Source: Sterolibacterium sp. | Lineage (GTDB): Bacteria > Pseudomonadota > Gammaproteobacteria > Burkholderiales > Rhodocyclaceae | Direction: 5' to 3' | NCBI GenBank assembly: GCA_018061005.1 | Contig: JAGOVA010000003.1 | Span: 88,110-152,109 of the forward strand | Length of the DNA: 64,000 nt | Shown: positions 38,600 through 48,802 of the stretch, piece by piece | Numbering within the stretch: position 1 is the first letter of the stretch | Layout of the letters: the number at the start of each line of letters is the position of its first letter | Made by a program: the position numbers and the translations under genes | Notes under the pieces: model-generated | Seen by the model: only the letters and a program-made list of their open reading frames with translations | The model's database searches: none | Told to the model about the DNA's origin: nothing

Positions 38600-40895
38600 C
38601 TTCCGGCAGGGTGATGGCGAAAACAGCCCCCTGACCCGGGCGGGTGCGTAATGAGAGCGGCGCCCCAAGCAGACGGCTGATGCGCTGGACGATGGCCAGC
38701 CCCAACCCCAGCCCCACATGCGGGTTGCGTGCGGGGTTGTCCACCTGGAAATATTCGTCAAAAATTTTCTGCCGGTGTTCTGCTGCAATGCCTGGGCCGT
38801 TGTCGCGCACTTCGATGCGGATGCCCTGCGCGCTGCGGCGCACGCAGACCAGCACATGGCCGCAGACGGCAAACTTGATGGCATTGTCAATCAGGTTACC
38901 CAGCAAACGCCGCAGCAGCACGGCATCGGTGTGCACCACCACAGCAGAATCATGGATACGCAGCGACACCCCGACTTCGCGCGCGGCCGTGCCGTAAGTG
39001 GCTTCGAGTTCGCGCAGCAGGCCGCTTAGCGGCAGGTCGCGTCGGCAGGGCTCCATCCGCCCCATGTCGAAACGCGAGATGTCGAGCAGGGTTTCCAGCT
39101 GCATCGACATGTCGTTGATGGCCAGGCGCAGGTTGCTCAGGGTTTTAAGCAGCGGAGGTGCCAGTTCTTCCTGGGTCAGCGTGTCGACGAACAGTTGTGC
39201 GGCATACAGGGGCTGGCGCAGGTCATGGCTGGCGGCATTGAGAAAATAGGTCTTGGCGGCGGCATGGTGTTCGGCCTCCAGTTTGCGCTGCTCAAGCTCG
39301 ATCATGGTCAGGCGTAACGCCTCTTCGGCCTCTTTGCGTGGCGAAATGTCGCTGATGGTGCCGACCATGCGTAAGGGCGCACCCTGCTCGTCACGGCTGA
39401 CAACCATGCCGCGCGAGAGCAGCCACTTGTATTGGCCATTGGTGCACAGGACGCGTATCTCGACTGCTGATGCGTTGCTGTCGGCTTGTTCGAGGCGATG
39501 ACGGTTGCGGGTGGCCAGGCGTTCGTCCTCCCGGTGCACGCGTCGCCGCCACTGTGAATAGTTTTGCAGCAGTTCGTGGGGTGCCAGGCCGAGGATTTCT
39601 CCGGCGCGCAGCGAGAAGGTGATGCTGTCGTTCCGGGTGTCCCAGTCCCAGACGCCATCGCCTGCGCCTTCGAGGGCGAATTTCCAGCGTTCTTCGGTGG
39701 TACGCAAGAGTTCTTCGGCACGTTTGCGTTCGCTGATGTCGCTCAACGTCCCCACCATGCGGCGCGATTGCCCGGCGGGGTCTGTGCTGACCATGATGCC
39801 GCTACCCAGTACCCATTTCCATTGACCGTCCTTGCAGAGCATGCGGAACTCGATGCTGTCGCGATCCTTTTCACCCGTCAGCAGGGAATGGAAGCTGGCA
39901 TCAACGGTTGCCCGGTCTTCCGGATGGATGCGGGTCATCCAGACCTCGGCGCTGTTGCCCAGTTCGTTTTCGGCATAGCCGATGATTTCTTTCCAGTGTT
40001 TCGAGTACACGCCCTGGTTGGTGGTCAAATCCCAGTCCCAGACGCCGTGTCCTGCGCCATCCAGGGCGAGTTTCCAGCGTTCTTCGTTTTCACGCAGGCT
40101 GACATCCATCTGCTTGCGGTCGGTGATGTCGGTATTGGTGCCGATGACACGCAATGGTTTGCCGAAGGCATCGCGCTCCACGACGATACCGCGTGAATGT
40201 ACCCAGTGCCATTGGCCGCTGCGGTCGAGCATGCGGACTTCGATGGAGGACAGCAACGTGGTGCCATCGAGCAGCCGTTGCCGGTTTTCTTCGGTCAGAT
40301 ACAGGTCATCCGGGTGGATGCGCGCCTGCCATTCGTCGGGTTGCCCCGAAATCTCATGTTCGGCATAGCCCAGCATGGCCTTCCAGCTCGAAGAATAGAC
40401 CAGCAGGTTGTTGGGAACATCCCACTCCCAGACCCCGTCGCCTATCCCTTCGAGTGCCAGTTTCCAGGGTGCTTCACGCTGGCGCAACTGTGCTTCCATG
40501 CGCTTGCGCTCGGTGACGTCAACCGTGCTGCCATGCCACAGCACGGTGCCATCCGACAGACGCTCCGGGGTGGCCTCAAGTGCGCGCCAGATGGCCTCGC
40601 CATTGGGTTGGTACATGCGGTATTCATGGCACCAGGGGGTGAGTGTTGCCGCCGAATGCAGCATCGAAGCGCGCAAGGCCGCACGATCATCGGGGTGTAT
40701 GTTGGCTTCGAGTTGCGAGGGGTCACGCGCTGCATCTTCCCTGCGGATGCCATACATGCGCTCGATGGCGGTGCTGACATAAGGGAAACAGGTCGAGCCA
40801 TCCGGATTCAGCTGATACTGGAACAACACCCCAGGGATGTGCGCGCTCAAGGCAACCAGCAGGGCGGGATAGTCTGGCGGCGTGTCCGGGCTCAT
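38556..40895 (-). CDS. Cytoplasmic sensor histidine kinase with four PAS domains
   Basis: Start ATG 40895 has AAGGA upstream; in-frame starts at 40919 and 40958 exist. The 779-residue protein has no membrane helix. Four PAS/PAC units precede the kinase, the last three sharing a W-K-x-A-L-x-G-x-G-x-G-V-W pattern. The phospho-acceptor His557 is in ASHDLRQPL, the N box in NLIDNAIKF, and the G boxes in DNGPGIA and GLGLGLA. No receiver domain or response regulator is adjacent. Its 3' end overlaps the serine-hydrolase-NamZ gene by 44 bp on the opposite strand. Confidence 0.9.
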   Translation of the reverse strand: MSPDTPPDYPALLVALSAHIPGVLFQYQLNPDGSTCFPYVSTAIERMYGIRREDAARDPSQLEANIHPDDRAALRASMLHSAATLTPWCHEYRMYQPNGEAIWRALEATPERLSDGTVLWHGSTVDVTERKRMEAQLRQREAPWKLALEGIGDGVWEWDVPNNLLVYSSSWKAMLGYAEHEISGQPDEWQARIHPDDLYLTEENRQRLLDGTTLLSSIEVRMLDRSGQWHWVHSRGIVVERDAFGKPLRVIGTNTDITDRKQMDVSLRENEERWKLALDGAGHGVWDWDLTTNQGVYSKHWKEIIGYAENELGNSAEVWMTRIHPEDRATVDASFHSLLTGEKDRDSIEFRMLCKDGQWKWVLGSGIMVSTDPAGQSRRMVGTLSDISERKRAEELLRTTEERWKFALEGAGDGVWDWDTRNDSITFSLRAGEILGLAPHELLQNYSQWRRRVHREDERLATRNRHRLEQADSNASAVEIRVLCTNGQYKWLLSRGMVVSRDEQGAPLRMVGTISDISPRKEAEEALRLTMIELEQRKLEAEHHAAAKTYFLNAASHDLRQPLYAAQLFVDTLTQEELAPPLLKTLSNLRLAINDMSMQLETLLDISRFDMGRMEPCRRDLPLSGLLRELEATYGTAAREVGVSLRIHDSAVVVHTDAVLLRRLLGNLIDNAIKFAVCGHVLVCVRRSAQGIRIEVRDNGPGIAAEHRQKIFDEYFQVDNPARNPHVGLGLGLAIVQRISRLLGAPLSLRTRPGQGAVFAITLPEVNTADISAALPETP

Positions 40896-40941
40896 TGCAT
40901 GCTGTCCTTGTAGGGCCATGTCTTGAGTAGGCGGCGCTACG

Positions 40942-42927
40942 TTAATGCAGTGCGCCACCGGCGGCGCAGCCCATGGCGGTCATGTAATCGATGAATGCGG
41001 CTGGTGCCATCGGGCGGGCGAAGTGATAGCCCTGCGCTTCATGGCACTGCTGGCCATGCAGCAGTGCGACCAGACGTTCGTCTTCAACGCCTTCGGCGAT
41101 GACCTGCAGGTTCAGGCTGCGCGCCATCTGGATGATGGCCTGGACGATGGCAGCATCGTTTTTGTCATTCGCCATGTCGCGGACAAAAGACTGATCGATC
41201 TTGAGCTTGTCGACATTGAATCGCTTGAGGTAGGAGAGGCTGGAATAACCCGTGCCGAAGTCATCAATGGAGAGCTTCATGCCCATGGCCTTGAGGCGGC
41301 GCAGGGTTTCGAGGGCGTGGTCTGTATCGTCGATCAGGATGGATTCGGTCAGCTCGAGTTCGAGGTAATTGGGGTCGTGCCCGGATTCGTTGAGCGCCTG
41401 AATGACACTCTTTTCGATGTCGCCACGCTTGAATTGCACCGCAGAAAGATTGACGGCCACGACGACCGGTGGCAACCCGGCCTGTCGCCAGGCGACGGCC
41501 TGCTGGCAGGCATGTTTGAGTGCCCAGTCGCCAATCGGCACGATGAGGCCGCTTTCTTCCGCAATCTGGATGAAGCGTCCGGGCTGCAGTATCCCCATTT
41601 CCGGATGCCGCCAGCGGATCAGGGCTTCAACGCCGACCACCTTGCCGTCGGCCAGATTGATCTGCGGCTGGTAGTGCAGCAGAAATTCTTCGTTGATCAG
41701 TGCCTGACGCAGACCATTGCGGATTTTCAGGTACTCGACGGCCTCGCTGTTCATCTGGTCGGTATAGAACTGGTAGGTATTGCGCCCATGCGCCTTGGCC
41801 TTGTAGAGCGCAGTGTCGGCTTTCTTCAGCAGCATGTCGAAATCCTTGCCATCGCCCGGATAAACGGTGATGCCGATGGAAACCGAAGTGGTCAGCTCGT
41901 GGCCTTGTACCTTGAACGTGGTACCCAAGGTTTCCTGCACCTTGACGGCGATGCTGGAGATGATTTCCGGATCCATGACGTTGGCCAGGATGATGAGGAA
42001 TTCGTCACCGCCGATGCGGGCGATAGTGTCGGTATCGCGGACACAGTTTTCCAGTTTCTTGGCGACTTCCTGAATCAGCGCATCACCGATCGGGTGGCCG
42101 AGTGAATCGTTGACCGCCTTGAAGTGATCGAGGTCGAGATGCAGTACGCCGACCCCGTTTTTTTCCCGGGCGGCATAGGCAATGGCATGGTCGAGCCGGT
42201 CTTTGGCTAGTTGCCGGTTGGGCAGGCCGGTTAGTGCATCGTGGTAGGCCAGATGATTGATGCGTTCTTCAGCGGCCTTGCGGCTGCCGATGTCTTCGAT
42301 CATGGGCAGGAAATACAGCGGCTGCCCGGCACCATCACGCACCAGGTTCATCGTGATATGTGTCCACACCACCTGGCCGTCGTGTGCCAGCATGCGGCAT
42401 TCGCCAGCGCACTGCTCGGATTCGCCGGCCAGCATGTGCTGCATTTGCGCCAGTTCGCGCGGCAGTTCTTCAGGGTGCATGATCTGGTCAATGTTCAGTG
42501 CCATCAACGCGTCGCGTGGGTGGCCGAGCATCCGGCAGATCGCCGCATTGACATTGAGGAATGCGCCTTCCGGTGTCATGATTGCCGCGCCCAGGCTCGA
42601 CTGGTCGAAAAGTTTGCGCCAGTGTCGTTCGTTTTCTTGCAGATGCTGCGTGGTGGCCTGCAGGCGGGTCAAGGTGGCGGCTTGCGTGGTCCAGGCGTGG
42701 AGCAGACGTCGCGCCAGAAAAAACGAAGTCAGCATGAACGCTGCCAGGCCGATCAGGCTGATGAGCAGAAGATTGTTTGCTGGCGTGGTGGATATGGGTA
42801 CGCCCGCGCGGGTGGCCTGGATGTACAGCGCGGTGGCCAGCAGAAGTGCCAGGGCATTGGCACCCAGCACGCCCAGCCAGAGCATCTTGCGAAATTCGGC
42901 AGGCGTTGCTGCGGCAGATTCAGACAT
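40942..42927 (-). CDS. PAS-GGDEF-EAL cyclic-di-GMP signalling protein
   Basis: Two N-terminal membrane helices (about 15-70), a PAS domain (about 100-220), a GGDEF domain with intact GGDEF and an upstream RDTD inhibitory site, and a C-terminal EAL domain beginning VEALIRWRHPE. Both active sites look usable, so it may make or break cyclic-di-GMP. ATG 42927 (MSESAAA) is used; 42948 is an alternative. It lies just upstream of the PAS histidine kinase, in the same direction with a short gap. Confidence 0.92.
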   Translation of the reverse strand: MSESAAATPAEFRKMLWLGVLGANALALLLATALYIQATRAGVPISTTPANNLLLISLIGLAAFMLTSFFLARRLLHAWTTQAATLTRLQATTQHLQENERHWRKLFDQSSLGAAIMTPEGAFLNVNAAICRMLGHPRDALMALNIDQIMHPEELPRELAQMQHMLAGESEQCAGECRMLAHDGQVVWTHITMNLVRDGAGQPLYFLPMIEDIGSRKAAEERINHLAYHDALTGLPNRQLAKDRLDHAIAYAAREKNGVGVLHLDLDHFKAVNDSLGHPIGDALIQEVAKKLENCVRDTDTIARIGGDEFLIILANVMDPEIISSIAVKVQETLGTTFKVQGHELTTSVSIGITVYPGDGKDFDMLLKKADTALYKAKAHGRNTYQFYTDQMNSEAVEYLKIRNGLRQALINEEFLLHYQPQINLADGKVVGVEALIRWRHPEMGILQPGRFIQIAEESGLIVPIGDWALKHACQQAVAWRQAGLPPVVVAVNLSAVQFKRGDIEKSVIQALNESGHDPNYLELELTESILIDDTDHALETLRRLKAMGMKLSIDDFGTGYSSLSYLKRFNVDKLKIDQSFVRDMANDKNDAAIVQAIIQMARSLNLQVIAEGVEDERLVALLHGQQCHEAQGYHFARPMAPAAFIDYMTAMGCAAGGALH

Positions 42928-43142
42928 GGTGGGGTTGTCCTGTGGCATTTTGAGGGGGTAGATGACCCTGATATGCGACTTTAACGACCTGCCGCCAAAC
43001 CTGCAAGAAATCCCGGAACCCGGAAGTGACCAGCTCCCTGTGTATCTGCGTGACAGAAATCACGGGCTGGAACATCATGGTCGTTTTGATGGCCTGAGGG
43101 TGAGTAGCCAGATAGTGGCGGGCTGAACAAGACTGGTGTGTG

Positions 43143-44003
43143 ATGAAAAAATTTCAAGGCAAGGTCGCGGCAGTGACGGGTGCTGCGTCCGGGATGGGGC
43201 GCAGTCTGGCACTCGAACTGGCGCAGCGGGGCTGCCATCTGGCGTTGAGCGATGTCGATGAGGCCGGGCTGGCAGAAACCGCAGCATGGATTGCGGCCAG
43301 AAGCTCGGCCAGAAGCGTGGGGATGAAGGTCACCACGGCACGGGTGAATGTGGCGGTGCGCGAGGAGGTGTTTGCCTGGGCGGATCAGGTGGCGCGTGAG
43401 CATGGCCGGGTTCATCTGGTGTTCAATAATGCCGGTGTGGCGCTGTCGGCATTGGCAGAAAATGTGCGAGCCGAGGATTTGCACTGGATCATGGAGATCA
43501 ATTTTTTCGGTGTGGTCTGGGGAACTCAAGCCTTCATGCCGCATCTCAAGGCTTCCGGGGAGGGACATGTGGTGAATACATCCAGCCTGTTTGGCCTGCT
43601 TTCGGTGCCGGGAAATGCCGCCTACAACGCCAGCAAGTTTGCGGTGCGCGGTTATACCGAGGCGTTGCGGATGGAGCTGGAACTTTCTGGCGCGCCGGTG
43701 AGTGCGACCTGCGTGCATCCGGGGGGCGTGCGGACGCGGATCGCACGTTCTGCACGCATCGATCCCCAGTCGATGGCACTGAGTCATATTTCGCCCGAAG
43801 AAGCGATCGAACGTTTCGACCGGCTGCTCAACACCACCAGTGCCGAGCGTGCGGCAGGGCAGATCCTGCGGGCGGTGGAGAACAACCGGCGGCGGGTGCT
43901 GGTGGGGGCAGATGCCTGGTGGATGGACAAACTGGTGCGCCTGCTGGGGAGCGCCTATCAACCCCTGATTCTGGCGTTTGCGCGCTGGCTGGGGCGACCC
44001 TGA
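43143..44003 (+). CDS. Short-chain dehydrogenase/reductase
   Basis: A 286-residue classical SDR. The NAD(P) motif is TGAASGMG near the N-terminus, NNAG follows, and the catalytic Ser and Y-x3-K are in NTSSLFG and AAYNASKFA. The C-terminal part is longer than minimal SDRs and has a hydrophobic end. The substrate is unknown. No strong ribosome-binding site is visible before the ATG. Confidence 0.9.
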   Translation: MKKFQGKVAAVTGAASGMGRSLALELAQRGCHLALSDVDEAGLAETAAWIAARSSARSVGMKVTTARVNVAVREEVFAWADQVAREHGRVHLVFNNAGVALSALAENVRAEDLHWIMEINFFGVVWGTQAFMPHLKASGEGHVVNTSSLFGLLSVPGNAAYNASKFAVRGYTEALRMELELSGAPVSATCVHPGGVRTRIARSARIDPQSMALSHISPEEAIERFDRLLNTTSAERAAGQILRAVENNRRRVLVGADAWWMDKLVRLLGSAYQPLILAFARWLGRP

Positions 44004-44025
44004 AATTTTTGAAGGAACCGGAACG

Positions 44026-44409
44026 GTGAATCGACGTAATGAATGGCGCAGTCTGATCAGCGATAGACCCGCGGGAAATGCAGGCTGGCTGAGCCGCTTG
44101 CTCTCTTATGGCCTGACACTGGCGTTGTTGGGCCTGGGGCTGATGTTTTCTTTCATCCTCTTTGCCGTACTGGCCGTGGTCGGCGTGCTGGTGGGCGGCT
44201 GGTTCTGGTGGAAAACCCGCGCCCTGCGCCGCGAACTCGCCCAGGCTTCGCAGCAGTGGCAAACCGCCCAGCAGACGGCGGAACAATCGACACAATCATA
44301 CCAATCAACGCAATCGTCCCAGGCGGGTGGCAGGGACGGGATGGTGATCGAGGGCGATGCCCGTCGGGTGGAGGATGAGTCGGAGTTGCTGACCCGCTCA
44401 CGCGATTGA
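44026..44409 (+). CDS. Small membrane protein of unknown function
   Basis: A GTG start at 44026 with AAGGAAC upstream gives 127 residues. It has one long or two short membrane helices (about 25-65, LLSYGLTLALLGLGLMF.. and VVGVLVGGWFWW), then a Gln/Ser/Thr-rich stretch (about 80-105) and an acidic end. I recognise no family. It lies 22 bp after the dehydrogenase gene, so both may share a transcript. Confidence 0.65.
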   Translation: MNRRNEWRSLISDRPAGNAGWLSRLLSYGLTLALLGLGLMFSFILFAVLAVVGVLVGGWFWWKTRALRRELAQASQQWQTAQQTAEQSTQSYQSTQSSQAGGRDGMVIEGDARRVEDESELLTRSRD

Positions 44410-44415
44410 GGTTGT

Positions 44416-44430
44416 ATAGGTTTTGGCTAT
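44416..44430. promoter_or_regulatory. Possible OxyR half-site upstream of catalase
   Basis: ATAG-N7-CTAT is present about 105 bp before the catalase start. OxyR sites have this half-site repeated after 7 bp; the second half-site is not well kept here. Catalase genes are common OxyR targets, so the site is plausible but weak. Confidence 0.25.
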
Positions 44431-44533
44431 CGACCTGTTGAATTCAATCAATTGGATGCGGAAGATACGCTTGGGTAGGATGGGCAGGGTCATCTGATTT
44501 TCGTGTTTTTATTCAATTCCAAAGGAGACTGCG

Positions 44534-45988
44534 ATGTCGAACGAGAAAAAACTCACCACCGCTTTTGGTTGCCCTGTGGCGGACAACCAGAACACCATGA
44601 CCGCCGGCTCGCGTGGCCCGGTGCTGTTGCAGGATGTCTGGCTGCTCGAAAAGCTCGCCCATTTCGACCGAGAAGTGATCCCTGAGCGGCGCATGCACGC
44701 CAAGGGCAGCGGTGCTTATGGCACGTTCACTGTGACCCACGACATCACGAAATACACGCGGGCGAAGATTTTTTCTCAGGTGGGTAAAAAAACCGATTTG
44801 TTTGCGCGCTTCACCACTGTCGCCGGCGAGCGCGGTGCGGCCGATGCCGAGCGCGATATACGCGGTTTCGCGGTCAAGTTTTACACCGAGGAAGGTAACT
44901 GGGATCTGGTTGGTAACAACACGCCGGTGTTCTTCCTGCGCGACCCGCTCAAGTTCCCCGACCTCAATCATGCCGTCAAGCGCGACCCGCGTACCAATCT
45001 GCGTAGCGCGCAGAACAACTGGGATTTCTGGACTTCGCTGCCCGAGGCGCTGCACCAGATCACCATCGTCATGTCGGATCGTGGTATTCCCGCCAGCTAC
45101 CGCAGCATGCACGGCTTTGGCTCGCATACCTTCAGCTTCATCAACGCCGCCAATGAGCGTTTCTGGGTCAAGTTCCACCTGAAGTGCCAGCAGGGCATCA
45201 AGAATCTCAGCGATGCCGAGGCCGAGAGGCTCATCGGCAAGGATCGCGAGAGCCACCAGAAGGATCTCTACGAGGCGATTGAGAACCGCGATTTTCCGAA
45301 GTGGATGCTCCAGGTGCAGATCATGCCGGAGAAAGACGCAGCGAAAACGCCCTACAACCCCTTCGATCTGACCAAGGTCTGGCCGCACAAAGACTACCCG
45401 CTGATCGACGTCGGCGTGATGGAACTCAACCGCAATCCGGAAAACTTCTTCGCCGAAGTCGAGCAGTCGGCCTTCAACCCCGCCAGCATCGTGCCCGGCA
45501 TCGGCTTCTCGCCCGACAAAATGCTGCAGGCGCGCCTGTTCTCTTACGGCGATGCACAGCGCTACCGGCTCGGCGTGAATCACCATCTGATCCCGGTGAA
45601 TGCGCCGCGCTGCCCGGTGCATAGCTACCACCGCGACGGTGCCATGCGCGTCGACGGCAACCACGGCAGTACCAAGGGTTACGAGCCGAACAGCCTGGGC
45701 GTATGGCAGGAGCAGCCCGACTACCGCGAGCCGCCGCTGTCCGTCGAGGGTGCGGCCGATCACTGGAATCATCGTGAGGATGGCGACTATTTCTCGCAGC
45801 CCGGCGCGCTGTTTCGCCTGATGTCGCCCGCGCAGCAGCAGGTGCTATTCGACAACACCGCGGCCTCCATCGGGGGGGCCACGCGTGAAGTGCAGTTGCG
45901 CCACGTTCGTCACTGCCTGAAAGCCGATCCGGCGTATGGTGCGGGGATCGCCCAGGCAATCGGCATTCCACTGAGCGAGGCGGGCTGA
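44534..45988 (+). CDS. katA: Monofunctional heme catalase
   Basis: It breaks down hydrogen peroxide. The 484-residue length fits small-subunit catalases. The distal His is at 55 ([12 protein letters not shown]), the [23 protein letters not shown] block holds the catalytic Asn, and the heme-ligand Tyr is at 338 ([10 protein letters not shown]). AAAGGAGA precedes the ATG. No signal peptide is visible, so it is cytoplasmic. Confidence 0.97.
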   Translation: MSNEKKLTTAFGCPVADNQNTMTAGSRGPVLLQDVWLLEKLAHFDREVIPERRMHAKGSGAYGTFTVTHDITKYTRAKIFSQVGKKTDLFARFTTVAGERGAADAERDIRGFAVKFYTEEGNWDLVGNNTPVFFLRDPLKFPDLNHAVKRDPRTNLRSAQNNWDFWTSLPEALHQITIVMSDRGIPASYRSMHGFGSHTFSFINAANERFWVKFHLKCQQGIKNLSDAEAERLIGKDRESHQKDLYEAIENRDFPKWMLQVQIMPEKDAAKTPYNPFDLTKVWPHKDYPLIDVGVMELNRNPENFFAEVEQSAFNPASIVPGIGFSPDKMLQARLFSYGDAQRYRLGVNHHLIPVNAPRCPVHSYHRDGAMRVDGNHGSTKGYEPNSLGVWQEQPDYREPPLSVEGAADHWNHREDGDYFSQPGALFRLMSPAQQQVLFDNTAASIGGATREVQLRHVRHCLKADPAYGAGIAQAIGIPLSEAG

Positions 45989-46085
45989 GTGGTGTGTAGC
46001 GATGTGCAGCGGCGTGCCGACGGGTGCGTTCGCTGGGCGTTTCCAGGATAATCTGCATTTTTCCATCGAGTTAAACGAATCAGTC

Positions 46086-46403
46086 ATGAGCTATTTCAAA
46101 CATCACGTTTTCTTTTGTAACAACCAGCGCGATGCGGGCATTATTTGCTGTGGCGCGCGCGGTGCGGACGAACTGCGGAACTACGCCAAGGATCGCATCA
46201 AGGCATTGGGGCTGCATGAGGGCGATGCGGATAAACGCATCCGTATCAATTCGGCCGGTTGTCTGGATCGCTGCGATCATGGTCCGGTGGCGGTGGTTTA
46301 TCCGGAGGGGGTTTGGTACACCTATCTGGACAAGGAAGACATCGATGAAATCATCGACTCGCATCTGGTCGGTGGTAAGGTCGTCGAGCGTCTGAAAATC
46401 TGA
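46086..46403 (+). CDS. Thioredoxin-like [2Fe-2S] ferredoxin
   Basis: A 105-residue protein with cysteines placed as in thioredoxin-like ferredoxins related to NuoE: FFCNNQRDAGIICCG near the N-terminus and SAGCLDRCDHGPVAVVYPEG in the middle. It probably carries a [2Fe-2S] cluster; partners are unknown. It starts ATGAGC after a 97-bp gap from katA and sits 5 bp upstream of an alpha/beta hydrolase. Confidence 0.88.
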   Translation: MSYFKHHVFFCNNQRDAGIICCGARGADELRNYAKDRIKALGLHEGDADKRIRINSAGCLDRCDHGPVAVVYPEGVWYTYLDKEDIDEIIDSHLVGGKVVERLKI

Positions 46404-46408
46404 CGATC

Positions 46409-47077
46409 ATGACGGAGCAGGTTTTGCTTGAGGGTGCGGGCGGGCGGATCGAGGTGTTGGTTGAACCCCTCGCATCCCTCGATGCCCCTTGTGGGATTGC
46501 CCTGATCGCGCATCCGCATCCGCTGTTTGGCGGCACGGCCGACAACAAGGTGGTCACCACATTGGCGAAAACCTTGCGCGGGTTGGGCTATGTCACCCTG
46601 CGCCCGCAGTTTCGCGGGGTGGGCGGGAGCGAAGGCGAGCACGATCATGGCGTGGCGGAAACACTGGATTTGTTGTGTGTGCATGAATATGCGCAGCAGC
46701 ACTTTGGCGCGCGACCTGTGGTGCTGGCCGGTTTTTCTTTCGGTGCGTATGTAATGACGCGACTCGCCAAATTGCTAACGGAGCGGGGTACGCCCGCCGA
46801 GCGGCTGGTGCTGGTGGGCACGGCGGCGGGGTACATCGAGGGCGCGCGCAGTTATCAGACCGAAGCGGTGGCAGCAGATACCATCGTCATTCACGGTTCG
46901 AATGATGAAACCGTGCCGCTGGCGCATGTGCTGGCCTGGGCAGAGCCGCTGGAGCTGCCGGTCAGCGTGATCCCGGGGGCGGATCATTTTTTTCATCGCA
47001 AGCTGCATCTCATCCGTAACATCATTCACGCCGCCTGGCGGAAGCCGGGGCAAAGCACATGTCATCCTCGCCCCTGA
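46409..47077 (+). CDS. Alpha/beta hydrolase
   Basis: A 222-residue hydrolase of a compact serine esterase type. [10 protein letters not shown] is typical of this subgroup. The nucleophile is in GFSFGAYV, an acidic residue in HGSNDETVP, and the catalytic His in PGADHFFH. The substrate is unknown. Its 3' end overlaps the ABC ATPase start by 19 bp, which suggests coupling. Confidence 0.88.
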   Translation: MTEQVLLEGAGGRIEVLVEPLASLDAPCGIALIAHPHPLFGGTADNKVVTTLAKTLRGLGYVTLRPQFRGVGGSEGEHDHGVAETLDLLCVHEYAQQHFGARPVVLAGFSFGAYVMTRLAKLLTERGTPAERLVLVGTAAGYIEGARSYQTEAVAADTIVIHGSNDETVPLAHVLAWAEPLELPVSVIPGADHFFHRKLHLIRNIIHAAWRKPGQSTCHPRP

Positions 47078-47988
47078 GTGTGACGGCGCTGCGCAAGTCC
47101 TATGAAGGGCGCGAGGTGGTGGCTGGCATCCACTTTGCGTTGCGACGGGGCGAGTGCTATGGCCTGCTGGGGCCCAATGGCGCGGGCAAGACCACTACGT
47201 TGCGCTGCTGCCTGGGGCTGACCGCACCGGATGCGGGCGAGATTCATCTGCTCGGCGAGCCGGTACCACAGCGGGCGCGTGAAGCGCGTGCGCGGGTGGG
47301 GGTGGTGCCGCAGTTTGATAATCTCGATCCGGATTTCAGCGTGGCTGAAAATCTGCTGGTGTTTGGCCGTTACTTTGGCTTGCCAGACGCCGAAACCCGC
47401 CGCCGGATTCCGGCTCTGCTTGAATTTGCCGGGCTGGAAGGGCGTGGAAATGCACCGCTGGCCACGCTGTCCGGCGGCATGAAACGACGGCTGACGCTGG
47501 CGCGCGCGCTGGTCAATGACCCGGATCTGTTGTTTCTCGACGAACCCACCACCGGGCTCGATCCGCAGGCGCGGCATCTGATCTGGGAACGCCTCAAACG
47601 CCTGATGGCACAAGGCAAAACGCTGTTGCTGACGACGCATTTCATGGATGAGGCCGAGCGGCTGTGCGACCGGCTGGCCATCCTCGATGGCGGATGCATC
47701 GTGGCGGAAGGCACGCCGCGTGCGTTGATGACGCAACACATCGAGCCGCAGGTGGTGGAGGTTTTTGGAGAAGACGCGCCGGGCTGGGCGGGGCAGCAGG
47801 CCGACTTTCAATCGTCCGCTGCGCGCCTCGAAATTCGGGGTGAAACGGCGTTCTGTTACACGACGGATGATGCGCTGGCAAGCCGACTCGCACAGTCAGC
47901 GGAAGCGGGGGGCTTGCGCGTGTTGCGACGTCCGGCCAATCTCGAAGATGTGTTTCTCAAGCTGACGGGGCGCGAACTGCGTGACTGA
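47059..47988 (+). CDS. ABC transporter ATP-binding protein, NodI type
   Basis: A 309-residue ATPase with Walker [10 protein letters not shown], signature [15 protein letters not shown] and Walker [14 protein letters not shown], plus the C-terminal domain found in NodI/DrrA-like exporters. With the next gene it forms a two-gene exporter. No nodulation gene is present; the cargo is more likely a lipid, drug or polysaccharide. Confidence 0.92.
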   Translation: MSSSPLSVTALRKSYEGREVVAGIHFALRRGECYGLLGPNGAGKTTTLRCCLGLTAPDAGEIHLLGEPVPQRAREARARVGVVPQFDNLDPDFSVAENLLVFGRYFGLPDAETRRRIPALLEFAGLEGRGNAPLATLSGGMKRRLTLARALVNDPDLLFLDEPTTGLDPQARHLIWERLKRLMAQGKTLLLTTHFMDEAERLCDRLAILDGGCIVAEGTPRALMTQHIEPQVVEVFGEDAPGWAGQQADFQSSAARLEIRGETAFCYTTDDALASRLAQSAEAGGLRVLRRPANLEDVFLKLTGRELRD

Positions 47989-48000
47989 GTGCGATTGACC

Positions 48001-48786
48001 ATGTCTGCCTTTTATTCGTTCCTCCCCCGTTTTTCGTCGCGTGCGCTGGCGGTCTGGCAGCGCAATTTTCTGGTCTGGCGCAAGCTGGCCATCCCTTCGC
48101 TGCTGGGCAATCTGGCGGATCCGATGATCTACCTGTTTGGCTTTGGTTACGGGCTGGGCAGTTTGCTGCCGGAAGTAGGCGGGGTCAGTTACATTGTTTT
48201 TCTGGCGGGTGGCACGGTGTGCTCCAGCACCATGAATGCCGCTTCGTTCGAGGCTTTGTATTCGGGCTTTTCACGCATGCATGTGCAGAAAACCTGGGAG
48301 GCCATCCTCAATGCGCCAGTGGCCCTCGATGACGTGCTGGCGGGGGAGTGCCTCTGGGCGGCGACCAAAGCCACCTTGTCCGGCGCGGCGATTCTGCTGG
48401 TGGTGGCCTTGCTGGGGCTGATTGCTTCCCCCATGGCCTTGTGGGCGTTGCCGGTGATCTTCCTGATAGGCCTGACTTCTGCTGCGTTGGGGCTGGTGGT
48501 GACGGTACTGGCGAAGTCGTATGACTTCTTCATGTACTACTTCACTTTGCTGATTACGCCAATGACCCTGCTGTGCGGGGTTTTCTACCCGGTTGATCGC
48601 TTGCCGCAGGCCTTGCAGGGGCTGGCCGATGCGTTGCCGCTGGCGCATGCGGTGCAGTTGGTGCGACCGCTGCTGCAGGGGCAGGTGCCGCAGCAGATTT
48701 TTCTGCATGTGGCGGCCTTGCTGCTGACGGCCTTCGTCGCCTATGGCGTGGCATTGGTGCTGGTGCGACGGCGCTTGCTGGGGTAG
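48001..48786 (+). CDS. ABC-2 type permease, NodJ type
   Basis: A 261-residue membrane protein with six predicted helices and the ABC-2 signature (GVFYPVDRLPQALQGLADALPLAHA). ATG 48001 is used; a GTG at 47989 is in frame. It is the membrane partner of the NodI-like ATPase 12 bp upstream. It ends 16 bp from the convergent ATPase gene. Confidence 0.9.
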   Translation: MSAFYSFLPRFSSRALAVWQRNFLVWRKLAIPSLLGNLADPMIYLFGFGYGLGSLLPEVGGVSYIVFLAGGTVCSSTMNAASFEALYSGFSRMHVQKTWEAILNAPVALDDVLAGECLWAATKATLSGAAILLVVALLGLIASPMALWALPVIFLIGLTSAALGLVVTVLAKSYDFFMYYFTLLITPMTLLCGVFYPVDRLPQALQGLADALPLAHAVQLVRPLLQGQVPQQIFLHVAALLLTAFVAYGVALVLVRRRLLG

Positions 48787-48802
48787 GCCGGGTCGGTTGC
48801 GT

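Noticed and set aside
47059-48786. Nodulation (nodI/nodJ) function
   Set aside because: NodI/NodJ homologs are widespread exporters, and no nodABC or symbiosis gene is in the window.
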